64,000 nucleotides of DNA from Bradysia coprophila (GCF_014529535.1 NC_050738.1:15144062-15208061), one strand, 5' to 3'; shown: positions 48,210 to 59,284, counted from the stretch's first letter. Numbers and translations: made by a program. The notes: generated from the sequence alone by a model not told the origin.

Positions 48210-49867
48210 ATACAATTTAAAAATGATGATGATAATAATTGATAATATTTTAGTTTGTTAGCACCGCCCCCTCTCCTTATATCGATATATCAAAATCAAT
48301 TCGTAAAAGAAAATTTAACAAAAAAAAGATTATTGTATTCTGTCCTGAGTTTGTATTTGATATACCAGCAATATAAAGAAAGAAATTCTAGCTGTTTCAA
48401 TTCATGAAATTGATTTTGTTTTCTTGTAATTTATTTCTAACCAGTTTTCGGAATGACCTTAACACAAATGAAAAGGCGGGGCATTGAATATGCGATAAAA
48501 ACATTGGAGAAACATTCGCGAATGGCGAACAGTACAGTTGTGTCAGAAAATCGATTTTAAAATTTAATTGGCAAATTCACGAAAACACATTTTCATACTT
48601 GCAGTGAGAGAATTTAAATTTTCTCTCCACACTCAAGTCCTTTCTCGCAAGCATGAACAATGGTTTTATGATGAAAGGGAAATGTAGCATAACTGACACT
48701 GCTTCGACCTGATCAACAATTTTCCAATATTATTGTTGCCTGCTCATACGCAATCGCCTCAGTTTCTCTCTTCCTAATTATGTTGAGTGTGGTTTAACTG
48801 ATAGCGTAAAAGGTTTTATTTTTTTTCATTCAATTTAATTCTCTTTTATTCTTAGCATTTAATTGAATAGTAAAAAAAAACAATACAAAATATGCCAGAC
48901 AGCATGGTTCATCTAAGCATTATGATTTGTGTGTGTTTCTCTGAATAAATAAGAAATTCATGCAACTTTGACTTTTCACATTTTATTCCATTGATTGTTT
49001 AGCCGGTTTGTGGTTGACCCGGACAAATTGATCTTGATCTCATTCAACCCTAAACGAACAATCATACTTTGTCATCAATGAGTCCATCAACTAGCCTGCC
49101 TGATGTATCGCTCTCAGAAACTGCAACCTTCAACTCATCCTTAAAGACAGGAACTCAGTTTATGCGCCACCAATTACGTTCTTTTTTCATAAATTATGTA
49201 TCAGCTTGGAGAGCGAATTCGGGTTTATCTTTGTATCGGCTCGTGAAATACAATATGCACCAATGTTCAAATGTTTAGCCTAAGAACACAATCTCCCACT
49301 CATCAAAATGAACATTTGGACAGAGGCGCGTATTACGTGAATGTTTCGGCGAGTTCTCCGACAAGAAGAGATTGGAATAAATTTCATCGGTTTTCGAATG
49401 AACGCCTTACCTCATTAATCAAAATATATCAACGGTGCCATGCAAAAGCATAGAGTTTCCAGAATGTAAAATTCTTTGTAGTTTGTAGCCAGAGCGGATC
49501 GACTTACCATTTTTCAAAACCAAAACAAGGTAAGAGTTTCACAGAGAAATAGTTACAGGGATGTTTCTTAAACTTTTGTCCAAAAAAGTGCGATTTTAAG
49601 ATCTGAGGTTTTAATTTCAATAACTTTCAAAGAACTGTTTGACATAGTCTGAAAAATAATTGACCTAATGTACTGGTGTCAAAAAATCACGAACATAATT
49701 TAAGTTTTTCAAAAGTATTAACAATGAATAGGGTCGCAGGCAAAATTTTTAAGACAATAATCTGACCTAACTCAAAAATATCCGCCTAATAATTTGAAAA
49801 AATATGATTTTAAGAAAAAAACTGAGTTTTTAGTTGAAATAGTTGGTTTTGGGTGCAAAAAGTTGCT

Positions 49868-50314
49868 CACTTTTTCAGATTTTCTAAATATTAGGTAACT
49901 GATTGAAAGTTGACCTAATTTGAAAAATCTCAACTTTGAACTTGAATTTCTCAGCGATTTTGGAACTATAATGTTCCATGGAACCACTTTTATTTTAAAG
50001 ATTTATCTTTTGTTTACTTAATTAATATAAATTTTATTAATTATTGCCGATTTCGTCTAACAAAGTTAATGAATTAATAAAAATGCAGAGTTGACCTATA
50101 TGAATCGTGAGTGGTCCTATTTCACGTTTAAGCACATTGAATCGTGAGTTGTCCTATCTATACAAAAGTCATAGGACATATCACGATTTATTGATTGTTG
50201 AGTTGTCCTATAATTTTTTCTCCATACAAATTTACACAGACAACTTAAGATCACTTTTCCACTAGGTCAACTTTCAATCAGTTACCTTTTAGTTGGAAAA
50301 AGTGAGAAAAGTGA
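49868..50314. mobile_element. Inverted-repeat element with AGGTAACTGATTGAAAGTTG ends
   Basis: The left end (CTCACTTTTTCAGATT, then GGTAACTGATTGAAAGTTGA) is repeated inverted at the right (TCAACTTTCAATCAGTTACC, then GTTGGAAAAAGTGAG). The interior contains several direct copies of TGAATCGTGAGTNGTCCTAT. About 450 bp, non-coding. Confidence 0.6.
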
Positions 50315-50825
50315 GTCAGAAACATCGCTGTAGTTATACACAATGAAAAGTAGAATTGTAGTGCGAATTTTGTTGATCCTCAAGCGAAACCGAGATCAAT
50401 GAACAAACATGAAATCCATGGAATAAACAAGAGTTGAGAAACAAAAAAAACTCTCAATTGTCATTAGAGAGAGCTGGAACAAAACGTCATCTTCTCACCG
50501 CATTTGAGTGGAGAAAATACAAGCTTCACAGATGAAATTTTTTATATAACATTTAATTGGCTTTTTTTAATGAATCTATAATATAAGCTATATCTGCCTA
50601 GAACGGTAATCTTACATTTCTACCTACAACGCATAAAAAACTTTGTGCAAAAGAGATGCAAGACTTTGAGAAAATAAGCGCATGAAATTCTCACACGGCT
50701 GACTGTATACTTAGCTTTAAAAGGCAAACCATGAAACTTTTTGGAACGAATAAAAATTGGTCACTATAGTAATCCCTAGCAAAGTCGGGGGTACTCCACT
50801 AATTTTAGATATAAAGTATTAGAAC

Positions 50826-50896
50826 GATTACATACATACATACAAACATACATACATACATACATACATACATACATACATACATACATACATACA
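50826..50896. repeat. (CATA)n microsatellite
   Basis: About 17 repeats of the tetranucleotide ACAT/CATA with one substitution, just downstream of the lysA stop codon. Confidence 0.95.
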
Positions 50897-50946
50897 TGGA
50901 TGAATGTAGAGAAAGAAAGAAGACAAGGAGATTTGCAAAAAATAAT

Positions 50947-52218
50947 TTAATTAACATTTTCCAAGTCGATCAAATCATCGATTTTTTGCCTTCTTCTGAT
51001 CACTTTCACATCATCATCGACGAAAAGAACTTCTGGCAATAGTAATCTGGAATTGTAGTTCGAGGACATTGACGAACCATAAGCCCCGACATCATGAAAA
51101 ACGATGTAGTCTCCAACATATACTTTAGGCAATAATCTCGTTTCCACATATCCGTCTTTGTTTTGTGTAAACACGTCCCCAGATTCACACAAATGACCAG
51201 CAATAACAACTTCCTCCAGTTCACGTTTTGTTACATCACCCAATATGGTAATGTGATGATAGCTTCCGTAAATAGCTGGACGGAGTAAGTCGTTAAATCC
51301 CGCATTTATAAGCGCATATCGTTTCGAGCCCATTGTCTTTACTGCATGCACTTTAGTAACAAGAATCCCACTTTCGGCGACTAGAAAACGACCCGGTTCC
51401 ACTTCTAATGTTATTGAATGTCCGAAATGATTTTCGATTTTCTTTCTTGCTGCATCCCACAAATCAAAATAGTTAGTACCCGATCCATCAACGTTGGCAA
51501 CATCGACATCCGGTTCATCTTCAAGGTATGATATTGGAATGCCTCCACCTGCTGAAATCGCTTTAATGTCATGATTACATTCAATTACGCACTGAACCAT
51601 GGCACTGCAAGCATTTTCTAATTTATTCGAAAACGATCCCGAGCCTAAGTGCATATGAAATCCTACTAAATTTAAGCGAAAATCTTTAACCACAGACAAC
51701 GCTTCGGCTAAATCTTCAAACCAAATTCCATGTTTGCTATTTTCGCCTCCCGTGTTTGTCTTCTTACTATGTCCATAACCAAATCCCGGGTTTATCCGAA
51801 TCCACACGGGATGACCGTACGCTTTCCTCCTACCCAGTTCTTTTAACATTTCAATTGATCCAGCATTTATTGGAATTTTCAAATCTAATGCACGGTCACA
51901 GGTTTCATCGTCGATTATATCAGCAGTAAAAACAATTTCATTATCATGAGTTCCAGGTTGATAACCAGCAAACAAGGAACGTTCAATTTCCCCTAGTGAT
52001 ACCGAGTCCACTTTCGTACCCAAAGATTTCATATACTTAAGTATGTTAACGTTGGAACATGCCTTCTGGGCGTATCGTATAACATCAAATTTACGGAGCT
52101 GATCCACTTTGGACTTTATAAGATCTGCATCGTATGCCCAAAATGGTGAATTTAGTTTTTCTGACAACTCGATAAGTTTTTCGTCAGTAATCACTTTCGA
52201 CCGTGGAAATTTGGACAT
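50947..52218 (-). CDS. lysA: Diaminopimelate decarboxylase, bacterial type (horizontally acquired)
   Basis: One uninterrupted 423-codon frame from the ATG at 52218; Escherichia LysA has 420 residues. It is a fold-type III PLP enzyme that decarboxylates meso-diaminopimelate to L-lysine. The PLP lysine is about residue 52 in IRYAQKACSNVN. Then come KVDSVSLGEIER, VFTADIIDDET, the glycine- and serine-rich NPGFGYGHSKKTNTGGENSK, GFHMHLGSGSF, ISAGGGIPISY, LEVEPGRFLVAESG, AGFNDLLRPAIYGSYHH, the substrate motif LCESGDVFTQ, GAYGSSMSSNYNSR and a tail matching Escherichia (LLPEVLF, RRRQ). Animals have no such gene; the similarity is to gammaproteobacterial LysA rather than to animal ornithine decarboxylase. 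It is flanked by the spliced insect genes Uba1 and cystinosin, has no bacterial neighbours, and its base composition resembles the host's, so integration is not recent. All key residues are present and the frame is open, which argues for selection. Whether it is expressed is unknown. Confidence 0.95.
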   Translation of the reverse strand: MSKFPRSKVITDEKLIELSEKLNSPFWAYDADLIKSKVDQLRKFDVIRYAQKACSNVNILKYMKSLGTKVDSVSLGEIERSLFAGYQPGTHDNEIVFTADIIDDETCDRALDLKIPINAGSIEMLKELGRRKAYGHPVWIRINPGFGYGHSKKTNTGGENSKHGIWFEDLAEALSVVKDFRLNLVGFHMHLGSGSFSNKLENACSAMVQCVIECNHDIKAISAGGGIPISYLEDEPDVDVANVDGSGTNYFDLWDAARKKIENHFGHSITLEVEPGRFLVAESGILVTKVHAVKTMGSKRYALINAGFNDLLRPAIYGSYHHITILGDVTKRELEEVVIAGHLCESGDVFTQNKDGYVETRLLPKVYVGDYIVFHDVGAYGSSMSSNYNSRLLLPEVLFVDDDVKVIRRRQKIDDLIDLENVN

Positions 52219-52321
52219 CTTCGCTGATAGCACGACTTACGTGAACTGAATTTATCTCTTCAATATTTCGGAAACAATGGTGATAACTACAATACAGATA
52301 CGACATGTTTATGAGCTCATA

Positions 52322-52328
52322 CTTTATA
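52322..52328 (-). promoter_or_regulatory. Possible TATA box of lysA
   Basis: On the minus strand TATAAAG lies about 105 bp upstream of the lysA ATG, a spacing that would give a leader of about 75 nt. AT-rich DNA makes chance matches common, so this is a suggestion only. Confidence 0.3.
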
Positions 52329-52576
52329 TTTTCAGATGGAAGCTCGTGCAGCTTTTAATTGACTGAGTTGTGATACATAAGGCTCGAAATTATATATTTT
52401 TACTCAACGACGAGAGTTAAAGTTACATTTTTACTCGGGCTAGTCTAGGATAATTAAACTTCGCACGAGAGAAGCAGCATATTCCATCATTTTACATCTT
52501 ACGTTTACAAGTGGTTGTAATTTTTGTGAGTCTCTACTATGTCTATTAGATTTACAAATGAAAGGTTAAATGCCGA

Positions 52577-52741
52577 AACAGGACTTGCCAATTAGCGACT
52601 TATAAGAAAAATGAAATTTCATTTCTGTTTCAAAAAGTTTTTTTCTCGATAGTTCAATACAAAAAGCATCGTCAGCCTGTTCGGAACGGAGCTACATGAA
52701 ATTTCATTTTTCTAATAATTCGCTAATGTAACACGTCCCGT
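52577..52741. mobile_element. Short inverted-repeat element upstream of lysA
   Basis: The left arm (AGGACTTGCCAATTAGCGAC, then AAGAAAAATGAAATTTCAT) is mirrored at the right (ATGAAATTTCATTTTTCTAA, then TTCGCTAATGTAACACGTCC). Arms are about 45 bp, the total about 165 bp. It is a MITE-like copy and non-coding. Confidence 0.6.
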
Positions 52742-53921
52742 TTATGCGTTGGTAGATTATGTATTTTTACTGAATCGAAGTTCGCTGTTGTCTCATCGGA
52801 AATGCTGTTCAAACGCATGGGTGTATGGCTGATTTTTCGATCAAAATGTTTGTTCGCGTAAAACCCTCACAGAATCATACAAATGCAACGAGTGATCAAG
52901 ATCATGTGTTCATTTTAGCATCAAACTTTATGATGTTTACAACGTACTCTTAAGGTTTCCATTTAAAAGTTTTAAGGCATTCTAGGCTTGAATTGCAAGT
53001 AGTTCTAGTGTAAAATTATTGTGAATTATTTTCCTTTATTTTAACAATATCATTGTCTTACATGGTAACTATAATTGGAAAGAGTTTTGCGTTTTATTTA
53101 TACGGCCCCAAACAGTTATATCTATAACGTAGTTCATTCGCAATGATTGAATCGATTGAATACCATTTTAATGAGCAATTGTTAATTTGTACAGGTGATT
53201 AGTTTTATCTCCTGATTAAAGCATTAATTTAATATCAATTTCAGTTCGATTCGGGTTGTGAAGTACTGCTGACACGAGTGAGTTATTGACTTCTAATTTG
53301 CAACTTTTACTTCACAAAGGTTAAAGAACGGGTCGTTAGAGTCGAATATAGCGTAAACGTGAACTGTAATTTCAATGGATTTAACTTGTTGCCTGACTAA
53401 CGAAATATCAAACCAAAATAGATCGAGGATCGAGATATTTCAAATTTTTCTTAGATTCTTTTGAATTCGAATCGTTAGTAGATGAGATAAAATTCCAAGA
53501 AGGTCATATAGAAGGTCCTATGGAACAGATCTATGCTTCTCAAAATTTGATTTTGTTAGTAATGCATGAACCAGATTCAATTCAATTTTTGGAAAAACGA
53601 TAAATCCCACAGGAGGCTCGAACGAACGAACCTCTCATTGACATATTTTTTGTTTGTACTTTTCTCATTTTCTTTCTTTTACTTTTAAAGTAAGAAATGT
53701 ATCGGGATAATTTCTACTGTTGAAAACGTCTAACCTATTTTCTACTACCCGCATTATCTTTGATATGGTCATTTCAAGTGATGTCTGCGTACAATCAAAA
53801 CATAAATTTTGATAATAAATCATTAGTGATTGCAACTAATTAAATTGCCTTGTTAAGAGATTTTCATCAAACGGTTCTCATACTTCTAGCAGATTGATAA
53901 ATAATTAATTCGAAAGAGAAA
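52742..53921. other. Intergenic between lysA and cystinosin
   Basis: About 1.2 kb of AT-rich sequence. The two genes are divergently oriented, so promoters of both should lie between 52.3 and 53.9 kb. No coding exon or clear regulatory motif was recognised. Confidence 0.4.
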
Positions 53922-55519
53922 ATGGCCATACTACCGCGGATAGCCATGACCTTCCTCATGGGTAAATTATTTAAGATCTTTTCCACTCTTACCTTTAAAA
54001 CTGTTCTTCTTAAAAGTCCTAAGCGCAGAAGTTCACAGTCAGGAGTTACTCCTGTCTATGACACCGCAAGACATGACAGTATTAGTCGACGAAGTGCGGT
54101 ACGTTGATATTAAAGTTGGGTGAGTTGATCGTTGGCTTAAATATATTTTACCGTTAAAATTGTTAAAAACCCAACGTCCTTAGGAATGGTGTAGTCAACC
54201 AGAATGCAACCATAATATTTGAAAGAGAGCATCCTCATCTGATTGACGTCGTTCCATCGTTTATTGAAATCTATTCAGACGGACCGAGAGAATTTATGAT
54301 AACAGTGCTGGGAAAGAGCCCTGGACATTCGCTGGTCACAACGAACATCACCGAGAATACGGTCATAAAGTAATTAATTCCACTGGGAAGTTTCAACCAA
54401 TTCAATATCCAAATGATTTTCAATTTTCTTTTCCAGTGAAAGTGATTTATTCTTGAGAGTAACGATAGCCGTCTCCAGTCCACTGATTGTGATATCTGAA
54501 GTTGTTGGCTGGATATATTTTGCAGCTTGGTCAGTGTCGTTTTATCCTCAAATTTATATTAATTTCAGCCGAAGAAGTGTGGTCGGTTATAGTTTCGATT
54601 ATGCATCGCTGAACATTGTTGGATTTGTTATGTACTCCGCGTTCAATTGTGGCCTGTTCTGGAATAAATACATTCAGGTCTACAATTCTAAGTTGCTGCC
54701 AGTCGAACATTAATTAAACTCTTGACTTAGGCTGAATATTTCCAACGATTTCCCCAAGGCTTAAATCCTGTGTTGATAAACGATGTGGTGTTTGCGTTGC
54801 ATGCTGTTGTTGCAACGATCGTCATTATTATTCAGTGCTGTGTTTACGAACGAGGCGAACAGCGAGTATCGATTTTGGCAAGAATTATATTGGGGGTTTA
54901 TGGAATTTGTACGATTGTAATGGCTATACTGGGCGGTGTGAATGTGGTTCATTGGTTGGATTTCCTCTACTACTGCAGCTACGTAAAGTTGAGCATAACT
55001 ATCATGAAGTATATTCCTCAGGTCAGTGTTTAGCACGTGGGATTGTGGATCCTTTTTCTTATAATAAAATCATCTTCTTTCTGTAGGCTGTACTGAACTA
55101 TCGACGAAAAAGTACCGTAGGTTGGAGCATAGAAAATATTCTCCTCGATTTTACCGGTGGAATGCTAAGTATGCTACAGATGTTACTAAACGGATACAAT
55201 TACGGTATGACTGGAAGCATGGAAGACTGTAACAGTGCATCTGTTGTTAACGAAAGAAAAATCTATTTTTTAGATGACTGGGTGTCCATATTCGGTGATC
55301 CCACAAAATTCGGTCTGGGCCTATTTTCGGTGTGTTTCGATATTTTATTTATGGTTCAACATTATGGTCTTTACAGGTCAGTATAGAAAATGAAGAATTC
55401 TTCGAAGTTCTCCCGTGAAGCGGCCCATTAAAATTTTTCATTTCTCTTTCAGACACAGCAGAAAAACAGTAAAAAAAGATGAGAATGTGATTGAAAGTGA
55501 TAATAAAGTTGAAGAATAA
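53922..55519 (+). CDS. Cystinosin, lysosomal cystine/H+ exporter
   Basis: Eight exons (53922-53961, 54029-54119, 54184-54369, 54437-54677, 54731-55021, 55087-55204, 55274-55376, 55453-55519) encode 378 residues; human CTNS has 367. A short hydrophobic leader ([13 protein letters not shown]) and a luminal N-terminal domain precede seven membrane segments with two PQ loops: [20 protein letters not shown] and, later, [12 protein letters not shown]. Further family blocks are [40 protein letters not shown] and [20 protein letters not shown]. It exports cystine from lysosomes with protons. The first two exons are less certain than the rest because the N-terminal domain is poorly conserved. The C-terminal tail lacks an obvious GYDQL-type lysosomal signal. 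Confidence 0.92.
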
Positions 55520-55670
55520 AAGAGTGATCCTCGACAGTTTGTGAAGGGCTCATTACTTGTATTTGTTTCAGTTCCTCATTCGTTGTCTTTCCATTGAATA
55601 CGCAACACATTTTTATAATCACAAAATTTAATCGCTCAATCAACGGCAAATAAAAAATTGAATCAAAAAA

Positions 55671-57844
55671 TTAGTTCTCAACATTACTGAATAGTCTGCG
55701 AGAAGATCGTCTATCTGCTGATGTAGCTGGGGCTGTTGAAACTTTTCGATTGTTCGGGGTCAGGAATGCTGAAACACCATCGGTTGTCATACCTTTCTTT
55801 TCCGATGGCACACCACTCGTGCTGGCCCTACGCTTAATCACTTTGGGGTTCGGTGTAGCTGCGACCCGCAACGAACGCGACGCAGTCGGTGATTCGATGA
55901 ACGAGAAAGCCACACTTTTAGTGCTACGCTTTACTCCGGGAGTTTTCACTTTTATGATACTTCGCGGTGTTTTGATGGTCGACAGCGAAAGTCTCTGCAA
56001 GATCAATGTATCGTCATTTGACTGTAAGATTTAACATTTGGAAGAGAACTTACCGCTGGTGTTTGACGTAGTGTCATCGAAAAACCGTTGCCGCCATCTG
56101 TGTTACTGTAAGAAAAAAACTTCTGTTAACAACGAGTCCAACATTCGATCATAGGCTAGTGCACTAGTGCTTCAATTTACCTTGAACTTGTAGCAGTCGC
56201 AGCTATTTTGCTCTCCTTCATTTTGAGTCTGGCTTCTTCAATCATTTTTTGTATTCCACTGGACGCAGCCCCACCTTTCTTCGCTGCTTTCCTATTTCTT
56301 GTTTGTTTAATAACCTTTACTGGCAAGAGATCCGCTTCGACCCAGTCATTTTCTTGTAAAGTCATTAGCTTTTGAAACCGTAGACCGCAGTTCTCAACTT
56401 GAATGTACACCATACTCCAAAAACCTTCAAGATCCTTAGGAAGTACCGGTGGTTGACTGGTTCCTTTCTCGCATTCGTCACACAATCCCAAAAATTGATT
56501 GAATTTTTTGGTGATCAACAACCGAGTTTGCCCAATAGCGACATCAATTTGGTCCACATAGACCGAATCAACGTGATCGTTTTCAGCCTTGTATTTAGTC
56601 CAATACTCAACCTTCTGCATGAGACTATTGGTTTCGCTGTTCACTTGTTCGCGGAAATAGTCCGCAGCCGCACGATTCCGACGAACCGCTGGAGAATCGT
56701 GCTTGGACTGACTTAATTCTAGCTTGTAAAACGATTCGCGAACTCTAACCTCTTTGTGTGCGCTTCCTTTTCCGCGTGAAATCGTCACAAACGGACTGAC
56801 ATATGTAAACGATGTACTCAATACGGACTTCGGTGTAGATTTGACTGATGATGTTTCTCCTTCAGGAATATTTTCTGACTTAACAGACTTCGGAGTCGAT
56901 TTGATTGTTGGTCTTCTTCCTTCAGTCACATTTTCCGATTTAACAGACTTCGGCGTCGATTTGATTGACGGTCTTCTTCCGCCAGTAACATTTTCCGATT
57001 TAACGATTGCTAACAAATTGGATACTTCCATTGACGTTGGTTCCGAAGCTCCGTTATTGTCAACCGAATTCAGCATCTCAAAGGTAGTGTTTAACACAGA
57101 AGTGTTTTCTGGAACGGTGAGCATGTCAACATCACCAGCTGAAGGTCGAGCAGGTTGATTTTCACTATCATTTATTTCTGACGTTCCGTTGTCTTCGGTC
57201 GAATTTTCCATCTCAAAAGTGGTGTTCAACTGAGGGGTGACATTTGGAACGTTCAGCACATTACCACCTGTGGCTGGAGTTGCGATAGAATGAACGTTAT
57301 GAACTGAGTCTGCGTTTTCAACGACAGTGGCTGTAGCTTCAGAAGTTTCAAAAGTGCTGTTCAACGCTGACGTATCGTCTGGAATGGCTAGCAATCCGGC
57401 ATTGTCAGTATGATTGTCTGTACGAATAACTTCTGTTTCTGTGATAAGTCCTCGCTCACGTCTGGAAACGTTATTGTCAGATGTTACAGCTTCATTTTGC
57501 ACTTGAACCGACAAATTTTGACCAGCGTTTGTGGTATTAAGTCGCTTTCTGCGCTGCTTATTCAATTCGGCGTAATTTGTTTTATCCAAAAAGACGCCCC
57601 GTTTCACTACCGTAACGAACGGTTTCTTCTTCTTTTGTTCTTCTTCTTTCTTCTTTTCGTCTCTCTCAAGACGCCACAACTTCATTCGTTCCAACCGGGA
57701 TAGTTTGACCGGTACCTCTTCTGGCTCCATTTCGCGGTGTGCATCTTGATTAGCTGCTCTATTATTAGCTCTTGCTCTGGAAGAGATTTGTCGATGTTTT
57801 CCAATTGTTTGGCCGTTGACCTTATGTAATTTACGTCGGTCCAT
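55671..57844 (-). CDS. mars: HURP/DLGAP-family spindle protein (Mars homologue)
   Basis: Three coding exons (56181-57844, 56054-56105, 55671-55994) give 679 residues; Drosophila Mars is longer (about 920). The start MDRRKLHKVNGQ follows an acceptor (TTTCACAG), so a 5'-leader intron is likely. A basic coiled N-terminus (LERMKLWRLERDEKKKEEEQ) resembles the microtubule-binding end of HURP. The middle carries short repeats: NTSVLNTTFEM-like motifs several times, and three copies of a 20-residue unit with IKSTPKSVKSEN. The GKAP-like region follows (AADYFREQVNSETNSLMQKV, then IDVAIGQTRLLITKKFNQFL, GFWSMVYIQVENCGLRFQKL). The C-terminus is rich in Ser/Thr-Pro sites (KTPGVKRSTKSVAFSFIES). HURP/Mars binds kinetochore microtubules and regulates mitotic spindles. 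Confidence 0.87.
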
Positions 57845-58205
57845 TCTGTGAAAGAAACAAACAATTTTTTTTAGTAAAGTCCGAATGGCTGTAACGATGG
57901 AATTGTTCTTTTGTTTTAGAAGCGAAAAATCAATTGAGCGGTGAAACACACTGCGAACGTACGTCATCAATGCCTAACCTCAGAAAATGCGTCGCATCGT
58001 ATTGTTATCAAAATCACAAAAGGACTCAGCATCTTTTGTTTTGTAAAAAAAAAATTTAATCGAAAAAATGGTTCAATCAAACTCACCTTTTTGTAGTGTA
58101 ATTAATCGACGCAATGAAAACTTAACTAGCGCAACAAAATATTTACTCGGTATAGTTGTTTAACGATAACAAAACAAAATATAGAAAATTAAAATAAAAA
58201 GTTTT
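57845..58205. other. mars 5' leader and promoter region
   Basis: It includes the presumed 5'-leader intron of mars on the minus strand. The coding frame of the first coding exon stays open upstream to an ATG at 57970, but this crosses a good acceptor site, so the later ATG at 57844 is preferred. Confidence 0.4.
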
Positions 58206-58412
58206 TCACTTGAAGCGTCTGTTATAATCAACGGAATTCAAATTAATGACATTTTGCACGGGCAACTCAGATAGTTTGTGGAGATGACGCGTGCGGCGCG
58301 TGAGGGTAACACTCTTTCCATAATAATGCATTGTAGTGACATCTGTATGTGGACACATATATTCTGTTAGAATGGTCGATACAGCCAAGGTAATGGGCGG
58401 AGGTAATGCCAT
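58206..58412 (-). CDS. Small hypothetical protein, 68 aa
   Basis: An open frame from ATG (58412) to TGA, starting MALPPPITLAVSTILTEYMC and ending with a basic tail (LNSVDYNRRFK). It has no recognised family, no clear signal peptide, and no neighbour that suggests a role. The composition is not low-complexity. It may be a genuine short gene upstream of mars, but chance is also possible. Confidence 0.3.
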   Translation of the reverse strand: MALPPPITLAVSTILTEYMCPHTDVTTMHYYGKSVTLTRRTRHLHKLSELPVQNVINLNSVDYNRRFK

Positions 58413-58499
58413 ATTATAACTGAATCAGATGTGCAGCGCTATAAACGCCATCTCTCACTTTCTTTAAAATCACAAAATTGCTTAGAAACCTGGGCCATC

Positions 58500-58622
58500 T
58501 GTTTTTTTATAGGCACAACGTTTTGTGAAACAAAAATATTTCGATATTGGCAAAGATTCTATTGAAGTCGTAAAATCTACAATACTGGCTGCACTGCCAC
58601 TCGAATTTACCGAAACTTGGGG
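58500..58622 (+). other. Possible coding exon of unknown gene
   Basis: An acceptor (TTTTTTTATAG) is followed by an open frame reading AQRFVKQKYFDIGKDSIEVV, then KSTILAALPLEFTETW, and a GTATGT donor. The composition looks like protein and both splice signals are good, but no partner exons were found and no family is recognised. It could be a stray exon or chance. Confidence 0.25.
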
Positions 58623-58869
58623 TATGTGTGTGGTTTGTATACTTTTAACAACGCAGGCGAGAAAATAGTCATTTTCGCACCTCAGCTGAAGCTTCAACAG
58701 CCTTGGTTTTTGTTTTCTCAAGTGACAAAACTGTTATAACTGTTTTCACTAGGTCGACTGGGTCAACAAATAAATATTGGGCTATGTTCACAAAAGTGAA
58801 TTGACACTTGAGGAGTAAGATGGCAACCCTATTAGCAAAGATTAGCAACTTGTGATCTTTATTTTTTCC

Positions 58870-59095
58870 ATAGAGATGCTGATAGAACGACTGGGTCGTT
58901 TCGACGGTTAATATACGACGGACAATATATTGAATTCTATCTCAAAAAACCAGCTGTAATTCGACCAGAGAAATTATAACAGATGGCACTGCTCCCAGTG
59001 AGGAGACAGCAACGCCATCTGTTATCACTTCTCTGCATTCGACATCTGTTCGATCTGTCGAAACGACGTCCCAGTCGTCATATTAGCTCTCTGGA
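58870..59095. mobile_element. Imperfect inverted-repeat element
   Basis: The left end (GAACGACTGGGTCGTTTCGA) and the right end (TCGAAACGACGTCCCAGTCG) are inverted, as are the inner TATAACAGATGGC and GCCATCTGTTATCA. About 220 bp, non-coding, an old MITE or foldback copy. Confidence 0.6.
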
Positions 59096-59284
59096 TTTTT
59101 CATAGAATGGTGAGGCCCCCTACAATGCTCCATTCTACTCTAAAATGCCTACAATATTCCACCTATCATAGTCTCCGAACTCGAGTAGTTGTATTGAAAT
59201 CGTAAGTGAATTTTCACTTTAATTCATTAGGTATAATTACGAGCCCGTTGTTTACAACGCTGATACTCAGTATAGCACAGTAAG

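Larger units (their letters stand above)
48210..50940. other. Intergenic between Uba1 and lysA
   Basis: About 2.7 kb. AATATAAAG-type and AATAAA-like signals follow Uba1. Two 60-70 codon frames at 49069-49278 and 49271-49453 abut but match nothing I recognise. The stretch also holds an inverted-repeat element (49868-50314), a hairpin-element arm (about 50627) and a tetranucleotide microsatellite (50826-50896). Confidence 0.5.

Noticed and set aside
49069-49453. Two abutting small plus-strand frames between Uba1 and lysA
   Set aside because: No splice logic, no recognisable domain; probably chance open frames.
50826-50896. Regular short repeats considered as a CRISPR-like array
   Set aside because: It is a pure tetranucleotide microsatellite with no spacers.
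50947-52218. lysA as bacterial contamination of the assembly
   Set aside because: It is flanked on both sides by spliced insect genes, has no Shine-Dalgarno sequence or bacterial neighbours, and its composition is like the surrounding host DNA. Read-level proof is still lacking.
57845-57970. Upstream in-frame ATG extending mars to 597 codons in its first exon
   Set aside because: A strong 3' splice site immediately precedes the ATG at 57844, and the added residues do not look like the conserved Mars/HURP start.
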